A stretch of DNA of 64,000 bases from Vibrio litoralis DSM 17657 (GCF_000426765.1 NZ_AUFZ01000004.1:1-64000); one strand, 5' to 3'; counted from the first letter of the stretch, positions 9,056 through 19,330 are shown. A program made the numbers and translations. Notes: generated by a model from the sequence alone, not told the origin.

Positions 9056-9459
9056 CCTTAATTAATGTATTTAAAATGTGAGTAACTTGTTGTGTTTTGG
9101 TTGCTAGCGACTTCGTCGTGCTTGTTGCTTTGCTCTGCGTTATTTTCCTGGTGAATTGATAGGCTATAAAATTTCGATTTTTAGCATTTTAATCTAAGTT
9201 TGATTCTGTAATAGCCAATAAAACCAATGATAAACTCTAATTTATAGATCATGATTAGCTTCATGCACTATTATTTTTTATATTTGCAGATAAATAGTGT
9301 TTAGTTTCAGTCTCAGGCAAATCCTACCTAAAAAAGAAAAATATTCTGTTACACTGCGCGTCTTAAAAAATACCCTGTATGTTTAATTTTTTAAAAAGCA
9401 GCGGATTACTCTGCTGATGCTTTGCCATATAGGATAACCAATGTAAAAGGACCGATGCA
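9056..9459. other. Intergenic region upstream of the aromatic amino-acid permease
   Basis: No gene is supported. A 12-codon frame (9379-9417, MFNFLKSSGLLC) precedes the permease but has no ribosome binding site, so a leader-peptide role is only a possibility. GCAG/CTGC pairing at 9399-9415 is the only local structure noted. Confidence 0.4.
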
Positions 9460-10665
9460 GTGAATATGAAATTATTCGGTAGTTCTTTGATTTTGTCGGG
9501 GACTGCACTAGGTGCCGGAATGTTAGGCATTCCAATGGCATTAGCTCAATTTGGCTTTACGGTTAGTTTAATTTTGATGTTAGTGATCTTTGTGGGTACC
9601 ACTTATGGCTCTTTATTACTAACAGAAGCCTGTACCAAAACCGATCAAAATGGCGGTATGAATAGCGTTGCTCAGCTGTCTTTGGGAACCAGCGGAAAAT
9701 TCGTCATCAACTTCTTCTTTTATATGCTGCTAATTTGTATTTTAGTTGCTTACATTCTCGGTATTGGTGACCTGTTCCATAACTTATTGGCGGGTATCGG
9801 TTTTGATGTTCCTCAATCGATTTGTTACTCGGTATTTACTTTTGTCATGGCGGTGGTGATCATCGCGGGTAAATCGTATATCGATATGCTAAACCGTGTT
9901 TTGTTCATTTTGATGATCACTATGTTGGTTACCGTTGTAGTGACACTGTTTACCAATATTCACATTGAGTACCTAGAGCAAACGCCAAACTTTTTATGGA
10001 AAGATGTGGTTAAACATAGCACCACTATTTTTACCAGTTTTGCATCTATGGTCGTGATCCCATCGCTGGTTATGTACAACAAAGAAGCGACACCTAAGCA
10101 GATGCGCAATATGGTTTTGCTTGGCTCTGTGATCCCGCTGATTTGTTATCTAACCTGGCTGCTGGCAATTATAGGCAACCTAGGTACGGCTGAAATTCGT
10201 CAGTTTGAAGATATTTCGCAGCTTATCGCGGCATTTGGCGGCTCGTCTGGCACACTTAAAACCATTATCGCTGTCTTTTCAGCCTTGGCATTAGTGACGT
10301 CGTTTCTTGGCGTGTCGATGGCGTTATTTGACCAAAACAAAGATGCGATTGCGGGTATTGTTAATCGTACTAAGCTAGAAAAGGGCAAGGTAACGGCTGG
10401 GTTAATTTTTGTTCTGACTTTCATTTTGCCACTGTTAGTGACCAATTTATTTTCAAACAAATTCCTCAATATGCTGGACTACGCTGGTATTACTTTAGTC
10501 TTCCTAGCGATTTGGGGACCGTTAGCCATGGTTTGGAATGTACGAAAACCAAGCTTTAAAGTGGCATCACAAGCAAGTGCTTATACGGCAGGTGGTGGTA
10601 ACATTGCTTTAGTCGCTTCATTGTTGTTTGGCGCGTTTATTCTGGTTTCGACTTTCTTTAGTTAA
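9460..10665 (+). CDS. Aromatic amino-acid permease (HAAAP family, TyrP/Mtr/TnaB-like)
   Basis: The 401-residue inner-membrane transporter has about eleven hydrophobic segments. The N terminus reads GSSLILSGTALGAGMLGIPM, the hallmark opening of hydroxy/aromatic amino-acid permeases. GTG at 9460 is favoured because AAGG lies 9 bases upstream; an ATG two codons later is possible. It probably imports tyrosine or tryptophan with a cation; the substrate cannot be told. A strong terminator follows, so the gene is likely monocistronic. Confidence 0.87.
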   Translation: MNMKLFGSSLILSGTALGAGMLGIPMALAQFGFTVSLILMLVIFVGTTYGSLLLTEACTKTDQNGGMNSVAQLSLGTSGKFVINFFFYMLLICILVAYILGIGDLFHNLLAGIGFDVPQSICYSVFTFVMAVVIIAGKSYIDMLNRVLFILMITMLVTVVVTLFTNIHIEYLEQTPNFLWKDVVKHSTTIFTSFASMVVIPSLVMYNKEATPKQMRNMVLLGSVIPLICYLTWLLAIIGNLGTAEIRQFEDISQLIAAFGGSSGTLKTIIAVFSALALVTSFLGVSMALFDQNKDAIAGIVNRTKLEKGKVTAGLIFVLTFILPLLVTNLFSNKFLNMLDYAGITLVFLAIWGPLAMVWNVRKPSFKVASQASAYTAGGGNIALVASLLFGAFILVSTFFS

Positions 10666-10703
10666 CCTAAAATAGTTTACTTGGGTATAGCAATATCCTT
10701 TCT

Positions 10704-10736
10704 AATGCCGGCCTAGTGTCGGCATTTTTGTTTTTT
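10704..10736 (+). terminator. Rho-independent terminator of the permease gene
   Basis: The arms AATGCCG (10704-10710) and CGGCATT (10720-10726) enclose a 9-nt loop and are followed by a T-rich tail. Confidence 0.85.
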
Positions 10737-10929
10737 CAAGACCGAAGAGGAAAAATTAAAATACACCAAATCAAAGTGTTGCAAAATTGTTTAAAAAATG
10801 TGATCACCAAAACTTGACCGTTGAGTCAGGAAATCCAATACTTAATGCAAAGGAAGTGAGCTATAGGTTAAACGGTACGATAAAAAATCCGTTCTCCAAT
10901 AGCGAATAAGTGAGCACAGGAGAAGCACT

Positions 10930-12426
10930 TTGATTACGTTTTTACTCAATCAAACACTGAAGCGTGAAACCAATATTTCACCAAATATGACAGTGTTAAA
11001 TTACCTACGTACCGAGCTACATAAAACCGGCACTAAAGAAGGTTGCGGCTCTGGTGATTGTGGCGCATGTACTGTGGTACTTGGCGAGCTTGTGGATGGC
11101 AAGTTGCAATATCGTAGTGTCAATTCATGTTTGACCTTTGTGTCGTCATTACACGGCAAGCAGTTAATTACGGTCGAAGATCTTAAAAACAAACAATCAC
11201 TTCACCCAGTACAGCAAGCATTAGTGGACTTTCATGGTTCGCAATGTGGCTACTGTACACCGGGTTTTATTATGTCGATGTTTGCTTTGAGTAAGAACAA
11301 ACCAAGTGCGGATAAAGAAGATGTGATGGAATCATTGGCGGGCAACCTTTGTCGCTGTACTGGTTATCGTCCCATTGTCGATGCAGCTTTATCGTTAAGC
11401 TCAGACCAACCTTTACTTGATCAATTTGCCGAGCTTGAGCAACAAACCACCGCCAAACTTGAGAAGATTGAATCCAAAACTGCGCCTTTAGTTCTGGGCA
11501 ACTTAACCAGTTTCTCACCAACCACGACCGATGAATTAGCCGAATTATACGAGCGTCATCCAAAAGCAAAATTGGTCGCTGGTGGTACCGACCTCGCGCT
11601 AGAAGTCACGCAATTCCACCGTGAAATTGAAACACTGATTAACGTCACTGGCGTTGCGGATATGAAAACCATTCGTGAAACCGAACAAGATATCGTGATT
11701 GGTGCCAATATGCCGCTCAGCGATTGTTACGCGACACTCGCAAAATATTACCCAGATTTTGGTCACTTACTGCATCGCTTTGCGTCATTGCAAGTACGTA
11801 ACCAAGGTACTATTGGGGGTAATGTTGCCAATGCGTCTCCTATTGGTGACACGCCCCCTCTTCTTATTGCGCTTAATGCCCGTCTGAAATTGCGAAAAGG
11901 GCAGCAGGTTCGAGAAGTTCAAATTGATGAATACTTCATTAATTACAAAGTGACGGTTCAGCAAGAATCCGAATTCATCGAACAAATCATTATTCCTAAG
12001 CCGGATGATCTTGAAAATAATAACGATCAGCAGTTTTTCAGCGCCTATAAATTATCAAAACGTATTGATGATGATATTTCAGCCGTTTGCGGCGCGTTTA
12101 ATTTCACCATTGAAAATGATGTGGTCGTGGATGCTCGCGTGGCATTTGGTGGTATGGCAGCAACGCCAAAACGTGCTGACTTATGTGAAAAAGCCTTAAT
12201 AGGCAAGGCATGGGATAAAGCGACAGTTGAAGCAGCAATGGTGAAGTTGGCGGAAGATTTTGAGCCACTGTCTGACTTTAGGGCCAGTAAAGAATATCGC
12301 TCTAAAACCGCCTGCAACATGCTGCTCCGTTTTTTCCTAGAGCAACAAACCAAGGTCATGTCACAGCAAAACAGTAATAACTTTAAGCAACACAGCATTG
12401 AAACGAGGGTCACGTCTTATGTCTAA
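10930..12426 (+). CDS. xdhA: Xanthine dehydrogenase small subunit (2Fe-2S and FAD)
   Basis: It forms the electron-transfer part of the molybdenum hydroxylase oxidising hypoxanthine and xanthine to urate. Of 498 residues, the N-terminal plant-type ferredoxin domain has C39, C44 and C47 (GCGSGDCGACTVV); the second 2Fe-2S domain has CGYCTPGF and CRCTGYRP. The FAD domain follows (about 170-350: KLVAGGTDLALEV, IGGNVANASPIGD) with a C-terminal CO-dehydrogenase flavoprotein-like domain. TTG at 10930 is the start, preceded by AGGAG. The last 8 bp overlap xdhB, indicating translational coupling. Confidence 0.95.
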   Translation: MITFLLNQTLKRETNISPNMTVLNYLRTELHKTGTKEGCGSGDCGACTVVLGELVDGKLQYRSVNSCLTFVSSLHGKQLITVEDLKNKQSLHPVQQALVDFHGSQCGYCTPGFIMSMFALSKNKPSADKEDVMESLAGNLCRCTGYRPIVDAALSLSSDQPLLDQFAELEQQTTAKLEKIESKTAPLVLGNLTSFSPTTTDELAELYERHPKAKLVAGGTDLALEVTQFHREIETLINVTGVADMKTIRETEQDIVIGANMPLSDCYATLAKYYPDFGHLLHRFASLQVRNQGTIGGNVANASPIGDTPPLLIALNARLKLRKGQQVREVQIDEYFINYKVTVQQESEFIEQIIIPKPDDLENNNDQQFFSAYKLSKRIDDDISAVCGAFNFTIENDVVVDARVAFGGMAATPKRADLCEKALIGKAWDKATVEAAMVKLAEDFEPLSDFRASKEYRSKTACNMLLRFFLEQQTKVMSQQNSNNFKQHSIETRVTSYV

Positions 12427-14836
12427 TCATTCTCCAAAATTAAGCTACGACGAGCTACTCGCACAATATAAGCAAGATCTGAAAACTGGCGTAGGTAAAT
12501 CAGTTAAGCATGATAGTGCCGATAAGCAGGTGTCAGGCGAAGCGGTCTATATTGATGATCGTTTAGAGTTCCCGAATCAGTTGCATGTTTATTGCCGTTT
12601 AAGCACCGAAGCGCATGCCAAGATTGTCAGTATTAATACCGATCCTTGCTACGAATTTGATGGTGTTGAGATTGCCATTACTAGTAAAGATGTGCCGGGT
12701 GAGTTGGATATCGGCGCAGTATTTCCTGGCGATCCATTATTAGCCGATGGCGTCGTGGAATATTACGGCCAACCGATCATTGCAGTAGCTGCAAAAGATA
12801 TGGAAACCGCGCGTAAAGCAGCTTTAGCCGCTGAGATCGAATTTGAATCACTACCGGCTATTTTGGATGTTAAAGAAGCACTCGAGAAAAAGCACTTCGT
12901 GCATGAAACTCATGTGCAACAGCGTGGTGATTACCAAGGTGCACTCGCTTCCGCCAAACACGTATTAGAGGGCGAGCTGAATATTGGTGGTCAAGAGCAT
13001 TTCTATTTAGAAACTCAAGCCAGTAGCGTCGTACCTGCCGAAGATGGTGGGGTGATTGTTTATACCTCAACGCAAAACCCAACTGAAATTCAAAAGGTAG
13101 TGGCAGAAGTATTGGGCGTTGCGATGCACAAAGTAGTGGTGGATATGCGTCGTATGGGCGGCGGCTTTGGGGGCAAAGAAACCCAAGCCAATGCGCCAGC
13201 TTGTATTGCTGCTGTGATTGCGAGCTTGACCCAAAAGCCAACCAAGATTCGTTTGTGGCGTAATGACGATATGATCATGACTGGTAAACGTCACCCATTC
13301 TACAACCAGTACCGTATTGGCTTTGATGATGATGGAAGCATTCATGGCGCAGAATTAATCAATTCCGGTGATTGTGGTTATTCGATTGATTTATCACATT
13401 CAATTGTCGACCGCGCAATGTTCCACTCAGACAATGCATATTATCTAGGTGATGCCAAAGTCGTGGGCAATCGCTGTAAAACCAATACCGCTTCCAATAC
13501 CGCTTACCGTGGTTTCGGTGGCCCACAAGGCATGATGACTATTGAACACATCATGGATGAAATTGCCCATTATCTTGGTAAAGATCCGCTGGAAATTCGT
13601 AAAGCAAACTACTACGGCGGAGAAGGTCGCGATACCACTCACTACTATCAAAAAGTAGAAGATAACTGCTTACTCGAAATTACAGAAGAGCTAGAAAAAA
13701 CCAGTGAATATCAAAAACGCCGTAAAGAAATAGCGGAATTTAATGCCAATAGTCCAATCTTGAAAAAGGGCATTGCATTAACGCCGGTGAAGTTTGGTAT
13801 TTCGTTTACCGCCACGTTCTTAAACCAAGCCGGTGCGCTGATTCATATCTATACCGATGGCAGTATTCATCTGAACCACGGTGGTACGGAAATGGGGCAA
13901 GGTTTGAATACCAAAGTGGCGCAGATTGTCGCGCAAGAGTTCAGTGTCGATATCGATCAAATTCAAATCACGGCAACCAATACTGACAAAGTACCAAACA
14001 CCTCGCCAACTGCAGCATCGTCGGGTACGGACTTGAACGGTAAAGCGGCGCAAAATGCTGCGATGACAATCAAAGCACGTTTGATTGAGTTTGCTGCAAA
14101 TCACTACAAAGTGACTCCAGAAGAAGTCATATTCAACAATGGTGTAGTGGAAGTGCGTGATCAATTGATCCCGTTTGCTGAATTTGTTCAACAGGCGTAT
14201 TTCAACCAAGTATCGTTGTCGAGCACTGGCTTCTACCGCACACCGAAGATTTATTATGATCATGAGAAAGCTTGCGGTCGTCCATTCTATTACTTTGCTT
14301 ATGGCGCGTCGTGCTCAGAAGTGATTGTCGATACCTTAACCGGTGAGTACAAGATTCTACGTACTGATATTTTGCATGATGTTGGCGCATCACTAAACCC
14401 TGCGATAGATATTGGTCAGATAGAAGGCGGCTTCATACAAGGTGTGGGTTGGCTGACGACCGAAGAATTGGTGTGGAATGAAAAAGGGCGCTTAATGACT
14501 AGCGGCCCGGCAAGTTACAAAATTCCTGCCATTGCCGATATGCCAATCGACTTTAGAACCAATATCGTGCAAAACCGCAGCAACCCAGAAGATACCGTGT
14601 TCAACTCGAAAGCCGTCGGTGAGCCACCGTTTATGCTAGGCATGTCAGTATGGAGTGCGCTTAAAGATGCCGTACATGCAGTGGCATTAGAAAATGCTCA
14701 AGAGGGTGAAAGAGTGACGGTGCATCTTGATACGCCAGCTACACCAGAGCGAGTGCTATGGGCAATGGAGAAGGCGAGAGCGGGGAGTTCTACGGTGAAA
14801 GCGGCTTTAGCTGAGAACAATCGAGTACAAGCCTAA
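12419..14836 (+). CDS. xdhB: Xanthine dehydrogenase large (molybdopterin-binding) subunit
   Basis: The catalytic subunit of 805 residues binds the Mo-pterin cofactor. Visible features are an N-terminal a/b-hammerhead (VSGEAVYIDDRLEFPNQLHV), QEHFYLETQ, the Q-loop MGGGFGGKE, AYRGFGGPQGM, GGTEMGQGLNTK and the C-terminal KAVGEPPFML with the catalytic-Glu motif GEPP. The start at 12419 follows GAGGGT and overlaps xdhA by 8 bp; the upstream 7-codon extension is rejected. The length is in the range of bacterial XdhB proteins. Confidence 0.95.
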   Translation: MSNHSPKLSYDELLAQYKQDLKTGVGKSVKHDSADKQVSGEAVYIDDRLEFPNQLHVYCRLSTEAHAKIVSINTDPCYEFDGVEIAITSKDVPGELDIGAVFPGDPLLADGVVEYYGQPIIAVAAKDMETARKAALAAEIEFESLPAILDVKEALEKKHFVHETHVQQRGDYQGALASAKHVLEGELNIGGQEHFYLETQASSVVPAEDGGVIVYTSTQNPTEIQKVVAEVLGVAMHKVVVDMRRMGGGFGGKETQANAPACIAAVIASLTQKPTKIRLWRNDDMIMTGKRHPFYNQYRIGFDDDGSIHGAELINSGDCGYSIDLSHSIVDRAMFHSDNAYYLGDAKVVGNRCKTNTASNTAYRGFGGPQGMMTIEHIMDEIAHYLGKDPLEIRKANYYGGEGRDTTHYYQKVEDNCLLEITEELEKTSEYQKRRKEIAEFNANSPILKKGIALTPVKFGISFTATFLNQAGALIHIYTDGSIHLNHGGTEMGQGLNTKVAQIVAQEFSVDIDQIQITATNTDKVPNTSPTAASSGTDLNGKAAQNAAMTIKARLIEFAANHYKVTPEEVIFNNGVVEVRDQLIPFAEFVQQAYFNQVSLSSTGFYRTPKIYYDHEKACGRPFYYFAYGASCSEVIVDTLTGEYKILRTDILHDVGASLNPAIDIGQIEGGFIQGVGWLTTEELVWNEKGRLMTSGPASYKIPAIADMPIDFRTNIVQNRSNPEDTVFNSKAVGEPPFMLGMSVWSALKDAVHAVALENAQEGERVTVHLDTPATPERVLWAMEKARAGSSTVKAALAENNRVQA

Positions 14837-14924
14837 ATGAGTATATGGTGTTTTTGATACTCGTAATAAATATTGCGTCATTCCAAAAGTGTTTTTGGTT
14901 GATTAACCATTACCGCCTACTGAT

Positions 14925-14978
14925 GGAGATCCTGAACTACGCTCCTTCGTCGCTATTCAGGATGACGGCTTCATCTCC
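14925..14978. repeat. Palindromic repeat in the xdhB-xdhC gap
   Basis: GGAGATCCTGAA (14925-14936) faces TTCAGGAT (14956-14963) and then ATCTCC (14973-14978). A CGTCATTCC stretch occurs at 14876-14884, and the phrase ends in AGGATGACG. This resembles a dispersed Vibrio palindromic repeat inserted inside an operon. There is no T-run, so a terminator is unlikely. Confidence 0.5.
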
Positions 14979-14996
14979 TATTACAAGGAAATAGCT

Positions 14997-15878
14997 ATGT
15001 CTAGTTATGGAAGTGAACATTCGAACCCGACTAGCCAAGTCTCTTGGATCCAACAACTCGCCTTGTTAGAGCAACAAGGTGAAGAGTGTATTTTGGTTTC
15101 TGTATTGGAAGACAAAGGCTCAGTGCCTCGTGACGCTGGAACTAAGATGATCGTCACTCGCAAAGAGCTTTATGCCACGATTGGTGGCGGTCACTTAGAG
15201 CACCTTGCCACAAAAATGGCGCGTGAAATGTTGATGAAAATTGGTAATGGGCAAACGGATAATAAAATCCATATCGAACGCTTTAATCTAGGCGCACGCT
15301 TAGGGCAATGTTGTGGCGGCATGGCAACCTTGAGCTTTGAACCGATTGGTTTTAATCAACATCATCTCGTGTTGCTAGGGGCAGGGCATGTCGCCAAAGC
15401 GTTAGTGAATATCGTGCAAACCCTGCCGTTTAAAATTACTTGGATCGATGAGCGTGAAGCCGAGTTTCCAGCGCAGCTTGCCCCGAATGTTCATAAGCTA
15501 GTCAGTGATGATCCGGTGGGTGAAATTAAGCACATGCCAGCCAATAGCTACTACCTAGTGATGACGCATAATCATCAGCTTGATTTCGATTTAGCGCGTG
15601 AAATCTTAACTCACGATAAGTTTAGCTATTTCGGCATGATTGGCTCTCAAACGAAACGCAAAAAGTTTGATATGCGGTTAGCCCATCGCGGCTTTGAGCA
15701 AGGTATGATAGAAAAAATGCAATGCCCAATTGGGATTTCAATGGTAAAAGGAAAGCATCCTGCTGAAATTGCCGTTTCGGTGGCAGGTGAGTTAATTGCT
15801 CACTATCAAGGCGAAACATTAGAAGCCAAGCGCCCGTTAAATCATCTTTCATTAAAGAATAATGTCTTAGCAGGTTGA
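14997..15878 (+). CDS. xdhC: Xanthine dehydrogenase accessory protein XdhC
   Basis: The 293-residue protein binds molybdenum cofactor, helps its sulfuration and inserts it into XdhB. The N-terminal XdhC/CoxI domain shows VSVLEDKGSVPRDAGTKMIV and LGQCCGGMATL (CCGG motif); the C-terminal Rossmann-like part reads LVLLGAGHVAKALV, YLVMTHNHQLDFDL and GMIGSQTKRKKF. It lies in the same direction 160 bp after xdhB, separated by a palindromic repeat. Confidence 0.93.
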   Translation: MSSYGSEHSNPTSQVSWIQQLALLEQQGEECILVSVLEDKGSVPRDAGTKMIVTRKELYATIGGGHLEHLATKMAREMLMKIGNGQTDNKIHIERFNLGARLGQCCGGMATLSFEPIGFNQHHLVLLGAGHVAKALVNIVQTLPFKITWIDEREAEFPAQLAPNVHKLVSDDPVGEIKHMPANSYYLVMTHNHQLDFDLAREILTHDKFSYFGMIGSQTKRKKFDMRLAHRGFEQGMIEKMQCPIGISMVKGKHPAEIAVSVAGELIAHYQGETLEAKRPLNHLSLKNNVLAG

Positions 15879-15933
15879 GCGACAAAAAGGAATACGCCTA
15901 ATAGGCAAAGGATTGAAGAAAAGGAATCAATGA

Positions 15934-17244
15934 ATGTCACAAGTCAAAACAGGTTATCGCAGTTCTATTATTCAATTGATTGCCGACCCAAGTGAAGTGG
16001 GTATCGAGCAAGCTTACCGTTATTTTGAAGACGGTTTGCTCGTGGTTGAAAATGGTTTGATTACCGATGTAGGCGATTATGTTGAAACGCTGGCCAAGCA
16101 AAATGGCGAGCTAGAGATGGTCAACTATCAAGATAAAATCATCACAGCAGGATTTGTTGATACTCATATTCATTATCCTCAAACCGGTATGATTGCTTCT
16201 TATGGCGAGCAACTTCTTGATTGGCTAGAAAACTACACTTTTCCCGAAGAAGAGCGTTTTAAAGACCCTGAATATGCCGCTAAAGTTGCGAAAATATTTT
16301 TAGACGAACTGGCCACCAACGGTACGACTACCGCATTGGTTTTTGGTACGGTGCACAAACAATCGGTTGATGTATTTTTCCAAGAAGCCAAGCGTCGTAA
16401 TCTACGTATGATCGCCGGTAAAGTATTAATGGATCGTAACGCCCCAGACTACCTGACCGACACACCAGAATGCGGCTACCAAGATTCAAAAGAACTGATC
16501 GAAAAATGGCATGACAATGGTCGTTTATCTTATGCAGTAACGCCACGTTTTGCGCCAACCAGCTCGCCAGAACAGCTCGATATGGTGGGCAAGTTGCTGC
16601 AAGAATACCCTAGTGTCTACATGCACACGCATTTATCGGAAAACAAACAAGAAATCGAATGGGTGAAATCTTTATTCCCAGAGCAAGAAGGGTATTTAGA
16701 TGTGTATGATCATCACGGATTATTGCACCCGAGATCAGTTTTTGCTCACGGAGTACATTTATCGGATTGTGAATGCCAACGCTTGTCAGATACGGGTTCT
16801 GCGATTGCATTTTGTCCAACCTCTAACTTATTTTTAGGCTCAGGTTTGTTTGATTTAAATCGCATTGAAGAGTTTGGAATTCGAGTAGGAATGGGTACCG
16901 ATGTTGGCGCAGGTACGTCATTTTCACTGATGCAAACCATGAGTGAAGCCTACAAAGTTATGCAGCTGCAACAAAAGAAACTGCACCCGGTGAAATCGCT
17001 CTATCAAGCGACACTAGGCGGCGCAAAAGCTTTATATCTCGATGATAAAATTGGCAGTTTAGAAGTCGGAAAAGAAGCGGACTTCGTGGTGCTAGAACCC
17101 AGTGCAACCACGTTAATGAAGTTTCGCATGCAGCAGGCCAAAACCTTGGAAGAGAAGCTATTCGTGCTAATGAGCTTAGGTGATGACCGAACCGTACATG
17201 CGACGTATATTTATGGTGATTTGGCTTATAAGGCCTATACCTAA
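15934..17244 (+). CDS. guaD: Guanine deaminase
   Basis: A zinc amidohydrolase converting guanine to xanthine, which feeds the xanthine dehydrogenase encoded upstream. The 436 residues are near the E. coli GuaD length (439). Metal and active-site motifs are DTHIHYPQTGMI (the HxH), HTHLSENKQEIEWV, FAHGVHLSD and GTDVGAGTSFSL. The start follows AAGGAATCAATGA. It is the last gene of xdhA-xdhB-xdhC-guaD. Confidence 0.95.
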   Translation: MSQVKTGYRSSIIQLIADPSEVGIEQAYRYFEDGLLVVENGLITDVGDYVETLAKQNGELEMVNYQDKIITAGFVDTHIHYPQTGMIASYGEQLLDWLENYTFPEEERFKDPEYAAKVAKIFLDELATNGTTTALVFGTVHKQSVDVFFQEAKRRNLRMIAGKVLMDRNAPDYLTDTPECGYQDSKELIEKWHDNGRLSYAVTPRFAPTSSPEQLDMVGKLLQEYPSVYMHTHLSENKQEIEWVKSLFPEQEGYLDVYDHHGLLHPRSVFAHGVHLSDCECQRLSDTGSAIAFCPTSNLFLGSGLFDLNRIEEFGIRVGMGTDVGAGTSFSLMQTMSEAYKVMQLQQKKLHPVKSLYQATLGGAKALYLDDKIGSLEVGKEADFVVLEPSATTLMKFRMQQAKTLEEKLFVLMSLGDDRTVHATYIYGDLAYKAYT

Positions 17245-17281
17245 GTTACTTGGGTATAAACGTCTGTTGAATAGAAAACCT

Positions 17282-17872
17282 TCAAAAACGGAATACCATA
17301 CCAACGTTAGACTGGAATTGGTTCATCCAGTCTGACTCAAATTTAATATAACAATTGCTTGAGCTTTGAGTCGCGTAACAAACACTTTCTGAATCATTAT
17401 CGACCGATGTTCCAAGCCAACGTACCTGTCCGGTTACCGCAATATTGTCGGTAAATTTATACTCTAATCCAGCGTAAATACTTGCCGCAAAACCATACTT
17501 GTTATCCGCCCAATCCACATCGGTATAAGATCCACCCAAGCCTACCCCAACATAACCTAATGCATCATTATTGATTGGCATATTCAAGCGACTTTGTACC
17601 ATCAAATATTGGATTGAAGAGTCATAATCCAAAGATTCCAATTCATTATCTTGATAGGAATAGAATAGTCCGATCTGACCATTTTCAACCGGTACTTCAA
17701 TGGATAAGCCGTAGCTCTCACTTCCTTTGAGGTCATATTCATTGCCATTGGAATCTTCGACTTCGCCACCTAGTGTATAGCCAACCATTGGCGTAATAAT
17801 CACATCAGCATAAGCCGTTGTCGAAGTCATTGCCGCGACTGCAACAACTAATAACCAGTTTCTATTTTTCAT
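17282..17872 (-). CDS. Small outer-membrane beta-barrel protein
   Basis: The 196-residue protein has a Sec signal peptide (residues 1-22, ending TAYA) and alternating hydrophobic beta-strand text ending in the outer-membrane signature VGMVFRF with C-terminal Phe. The size and strand pattern suggest an eight-stranded OmpW/OmpX-like barrel. Two cysteines near 165-174 (VCYATQSSSNCY) could form a loop disulfide. The specific family and role were not recognised. It is divergent from pldA. Confidence 0.75.
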   Translation of the reverse strand: MKNRNWLLVVAVAAMTSTTAYADVIITPMVGYTLGGEVEDSNGNEYDLKGSESYGLSIEVPVENGQIGLFYSYQDNELESLDYDSSIQYLMVQSRLNMPINNDALGYVGVGLGGSYTDVDWADNKYGFAASIYAGLEYKFTDNIAVTGQVRWLGTSVDNDSESVCYATQSSSNCYIKFESDWMNQFQSNVGMVFRF

Positions 17873-18096
17873 TGAGAAATCCTAATCACATTCCATTGTG
17901 TTTAATTTGCCACCAAGCTTTAATCTGCCTGAAAAGAAGAGTGAAGTAAATCCGGCGTGCTTTGGTGGCGATTAGACTCACAATATCATTGTTACCTTAA
18001 TGTCTTATTTTTGTGATAAATAACTGTCATTTATATAATTTATTAATTTTACTTGGTATGCTGATTGGGTTTTGAAATAGTGAACAAGGATAAGTC

Positions 18097-19140
18097 ATGA
18101 GACTGAATTCGCTACAAGTATTGTTGTTCAATGTGTGTTGTGTGCCATTGGTTTGGGCAGAAGATCCTGAACAATCAGGACAAGTGCCGGAAGGTAGTGT
18201 GTCGAGCGGCTATGATTTGTGTTTATTAGATAAAATTAAGCAGCAACAAGGCGATCAAACGGTTCAAAGTATCCGTGATGAATGCCAATTGGACATGGTT
18301 TCCCAAACCGATTCTGCGGGTAACAAACAAGAAAACTTAGCGGCTAACCGTCTGGAAACCGAGCGTGAAACCGCCTTTGAACCATTTGTTATTACCGCTC
18401 ACCGTTTGAATTATCTTTTACCTGTTACTTACAGCGATAATATCAATGATAAAGCTTATGAAGGCACCGATTGGTCTGAAGGGCTTAAGCATGCAGAAGC
18501 AGAATTTCAAATTAGCTTTAAAGTGCCTTTAAACTATTCGGACTTAATGTTTGATGGTGACGGCTTATTCTTTGGCATGACGTTGAAATCATTTTGGCAG
18601 GTCTATGCCGACGACATCTCTCGCCCATTTCGCGAAACCAACTATCGGCCAGAACTTTTCTATGTGACTCCAACCGCTTGGACACCATTTGGCGGCACCA
18701 CCGCTTTTGGCGTCGGTATAGAACATGAATCAAATGGACAGAGGCAGGATTTATCTCGCAGTTGGAACCGCGTTTATACTCAATTTTACTTTGCGAAGGA
18801 TAACTTCTTAATTGCACTTCAACCTTGGTGGCGTATTCCTGAAAGCGAGAAAAATGACCCTAGTGATTCAAGTGGCGATGACAATCCAGATATTGAAGAC
18901 TTCATGGGGCATTTTGAATTAACCAGCGTGTATAAGTGGAATGATTTAGAATTTTCCTTCTTAGGCCGTGAGAATTTTTCAACCCATAAAGGTTATGCCG
19001 AGCTAGGTTTAACTTTTCCTATTTGGGGTAAAGTTCGTGGTTATGCGAAATATTCAACAGGTTATGGCAGCAGCTTAATTGACTACAATCAAAATCAACA
19101 AAGGGTTGGCTTAGGGATTGCGATTACAGGGATCTTATAA
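18097..19140 (+). CDS. pldA: Outer-membrane phospholipase A (OMPLA)
   Basis: A calcium-dependent barrel enzyme that hydrolyses phospholipids in the outer membrane. The 347 residues have a signal peptide (1-21, ending VWA) and an N-terminal spacer longer than in E. coli PldA. The catalytic set is visible as H210 and S212 in EHESNGQ and N224 in SRSWNRVY, the same spacing as E. coli H142/S144/N156. A strong terminator follows 31 bp after the stop. Confidence 0.93.
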   Translation: MRLNSLQVLLFNVCCVPLVWAEDPEQSGQVPEGSVSSGYDLCLLDKIKQQQGDQTVQSIRDECQLDMVSQTDSAGNKQENLAANRLETERETAFEPFVITAHRLNYLLPVTYSDNINDKAYEGTDWSEGLKHAEAEFQISFKVPLNYSDLMFDGDGLFFGMTLKSFWQVYADDISRPFRETNYRPELFYVTPTAWTPFGGTTAFGVGIEHESNGQRQDLSRSWNRVYTQFYFAKDNFLIALQPWWRIPESEKNDPSDSSGDDNPDIEDFMGHFELTSVYKWNDLEFSFLGRENFSTHKGYAELGLTFPIWGKVRGYAKYSTGYGSSLIDYNQNQQRVGLGIAITGIL

Positions 19141-19171
19141 GTTTATATTACTCACCTAATATTGATGATGG

Positions 19172-19207
19172 AGGCTCGCTATACATTTTATAGCGAGCCT
19201 TTTTTTT
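19172..19207 (+). terminator. Rho-independent terminator of pldA
   Basis: Perfect 12-bp arms AGGCTCGCTATA (19172-19183) and TATAGCGAGCCT (19189-19200) are followed by seven T. Confidence 0.92.
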
Positions 19208-19330
19208 ATTAAGAGAGAAATAATTGAATAAAAAGTGAACTGATTTCTAAATGGTGCGTATTGCTTATTGATTAGCAAGAAACAGTCAGCCGTCGTTTCT
19301 TTACATTTTGTTAAGAACAAGGGATTTAAT

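Noticed and set aside
9379..9417. 12-codon leader peptide before the aromatic amino-acid permease
   Set aside because: No ribosome site, no run of Trp/Tyr codons and no convincing antiterminator.
13820..14263. 147-codon minus-strand frame inside xdhB
   Set aside because: Shadow of the xdhB reading frame.
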